This document shows positions 20,565 through 21,032 of a DNA stretch of 21,032 nucleotides, piece after piece (the first letter of the stretch is position 1; every line of letters begins with the position of its first letter). This DNA is from a virus. Where the stretch lies: positions 11,653-32,684 of the IMG/VR virus record IMGVR_UViG_3300030333_006866, one strand, 5' to 3'. The position numbers and the translations under genes are program-made. The notes beneath the pieces were generated by a model that saw nothing but the letters and a program-made list of their open reading frames with translations, did not search any database and had not been told where the DNA came from.

Positions 20565-21032
20565 ATGGCAGCAAAAAATCTAGCGGCCAGTGGTGTACTC
20601 TATTTGGATAGACGAGATTTTTATCTCGATCCAGGAGTTGTTAAAGAGTTATGGACAGATGTAGCTCCTTTTACAACTACTATTTCTAATCAGGAGACAC
20701 GTGCTGTGCCCGATCCAGTGTTTAAAATGTTTGAACACAGACAACCTTGGCAAGAACAAAAATTCCAACTTAATGCTAACCCAGCAAGTGTTGCAGCAGC
20801 AGGTGAATTAAGCTCTGCATGTGCAGTTGATAATATAAAAGGGTTAAATTCAGATTGTGATGCATCATGGCTTGGTCTTGTATGTGAAGTATGGGATAGC
20901 TCATTGACTACATTAAGAGGTAATGTAATCGTGTCAGTTATCGGTTCAACAAGTTCTATCAAGTATAAAAATATCAGTAATGCAGCAATTGATGCAGCAG
21001 AAGATGATTGGTTTATAGTTGTTGGTAATGCA
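20565..21032 (+). CDS. major capsid protein, N-terminal 156 aa (runs off window)
   Basis: AGGAG stands 7 nt before the ATG and the frame stays open to the last base. The product starts AAKNLAASGVLYLDRRDFYL, then DPGVVKELWTDVAPFTTTIS and NQETRAVPDPVFKMFEHRQP, then WQEQKFQLNANPASVAAAGE. The W-x-D-V-A-PFTTTIS, ETRAVPDPVFKMFEHR pattern resembles the N-terminal arm and E-loop-like region of tailed-phage capsid proteins that follow P22-like portals. Position after portal and scaffold makes this the best candidate for the coat protein. Confidence 0.75.
   Translation, partial: MAAKNLAASGVLYLDRRDFYLDPGVVKELWTDVAPFTTTISNQETRAVPDPVFKMFEHRQPWQEQKFQLNANPASVAAAGELSSACAVDNIKGLNSDCDASWLGLVCEVWDSSLTTLRGNVIVSVIGSTSSIKYKNISNAAIDAAEDDWFIVVGNA

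Overview
This window is the central part of an AT-rich, tailed-phage genome with a P22-like (podovirus-type) head module. The case rests on a headful-type large terminase, a P22-like portal, a scaffold-like protein and the start of a capsid gene at the right end, plus the end of a late operon at the left. Low GC, strong Shine-Dalgarno (SD) sites, tight ATGA/TAATG overlaps and use of all three stop codons point to a phage of a low-GC bacterium on the standard code. The style resembles phages of aquatic bacteria, but the host cannot be fixed from sequence alone.

Layout. Positions 1-3247 (+ strand) are the tail end of the late operon: the C-terminus of a very large virion protein, two small unknown genes (one with a membrane segment), a holin-like gene, two adjacent DUF2589 paralogues and a tiny coiled-coil gene. 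Positions 3244-14312 (- strand) are the early region, convergent with the late genes. It encodes a resolvase-like PD-(D/E)xK nuclease, a primase-helicase (AEP primase fused to a RecA-fold ATPase), a candidate ssDNA-binding protein, an ERF annealing protein, DUF6915-like, DUF6878-like and DUF2958 proteins, and many tiny proteins, several with zinc-ribbon cysteine pairs. Positions 14313-14746 are a divergent control region. From 14747 (+ strand) the late operon starts: a small leader gene, TerS, TerL, portal, scaffold and capsid.

How it fits together. The ERF protein, ssDNA-binding candidate, primase-helicase and nuclease form a compact replication and recombination unit in overlapping genes. 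The small accessory genes at 10-14.3 kb lie nearer the divergent promoter region and are probably expressed first. Packaging and head genes are expressed away from the early region.

Most unusual feature. The long gene-free stretches of the early region (3714-3917, 7806-8319, 9656-10130, 11548-11725 and shorter ones up to 14.1 kb) are not empty. They hold successive long-range inverted repeats that nest into multi-branched RNA folds. Several helices pair fully only if the - strand is transcribed, because their imperfect pairs are G-U there and A-C on the + strand. Two tracts, of 435-436 nt each, are divided end to end into closed domains. They look like large ornate noncoding RNAs. I cannot name a known family for them by eye. 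Shorter hairpins plus a recurring TTTTCTTTAT-type element precede several small genes as a modular unit.
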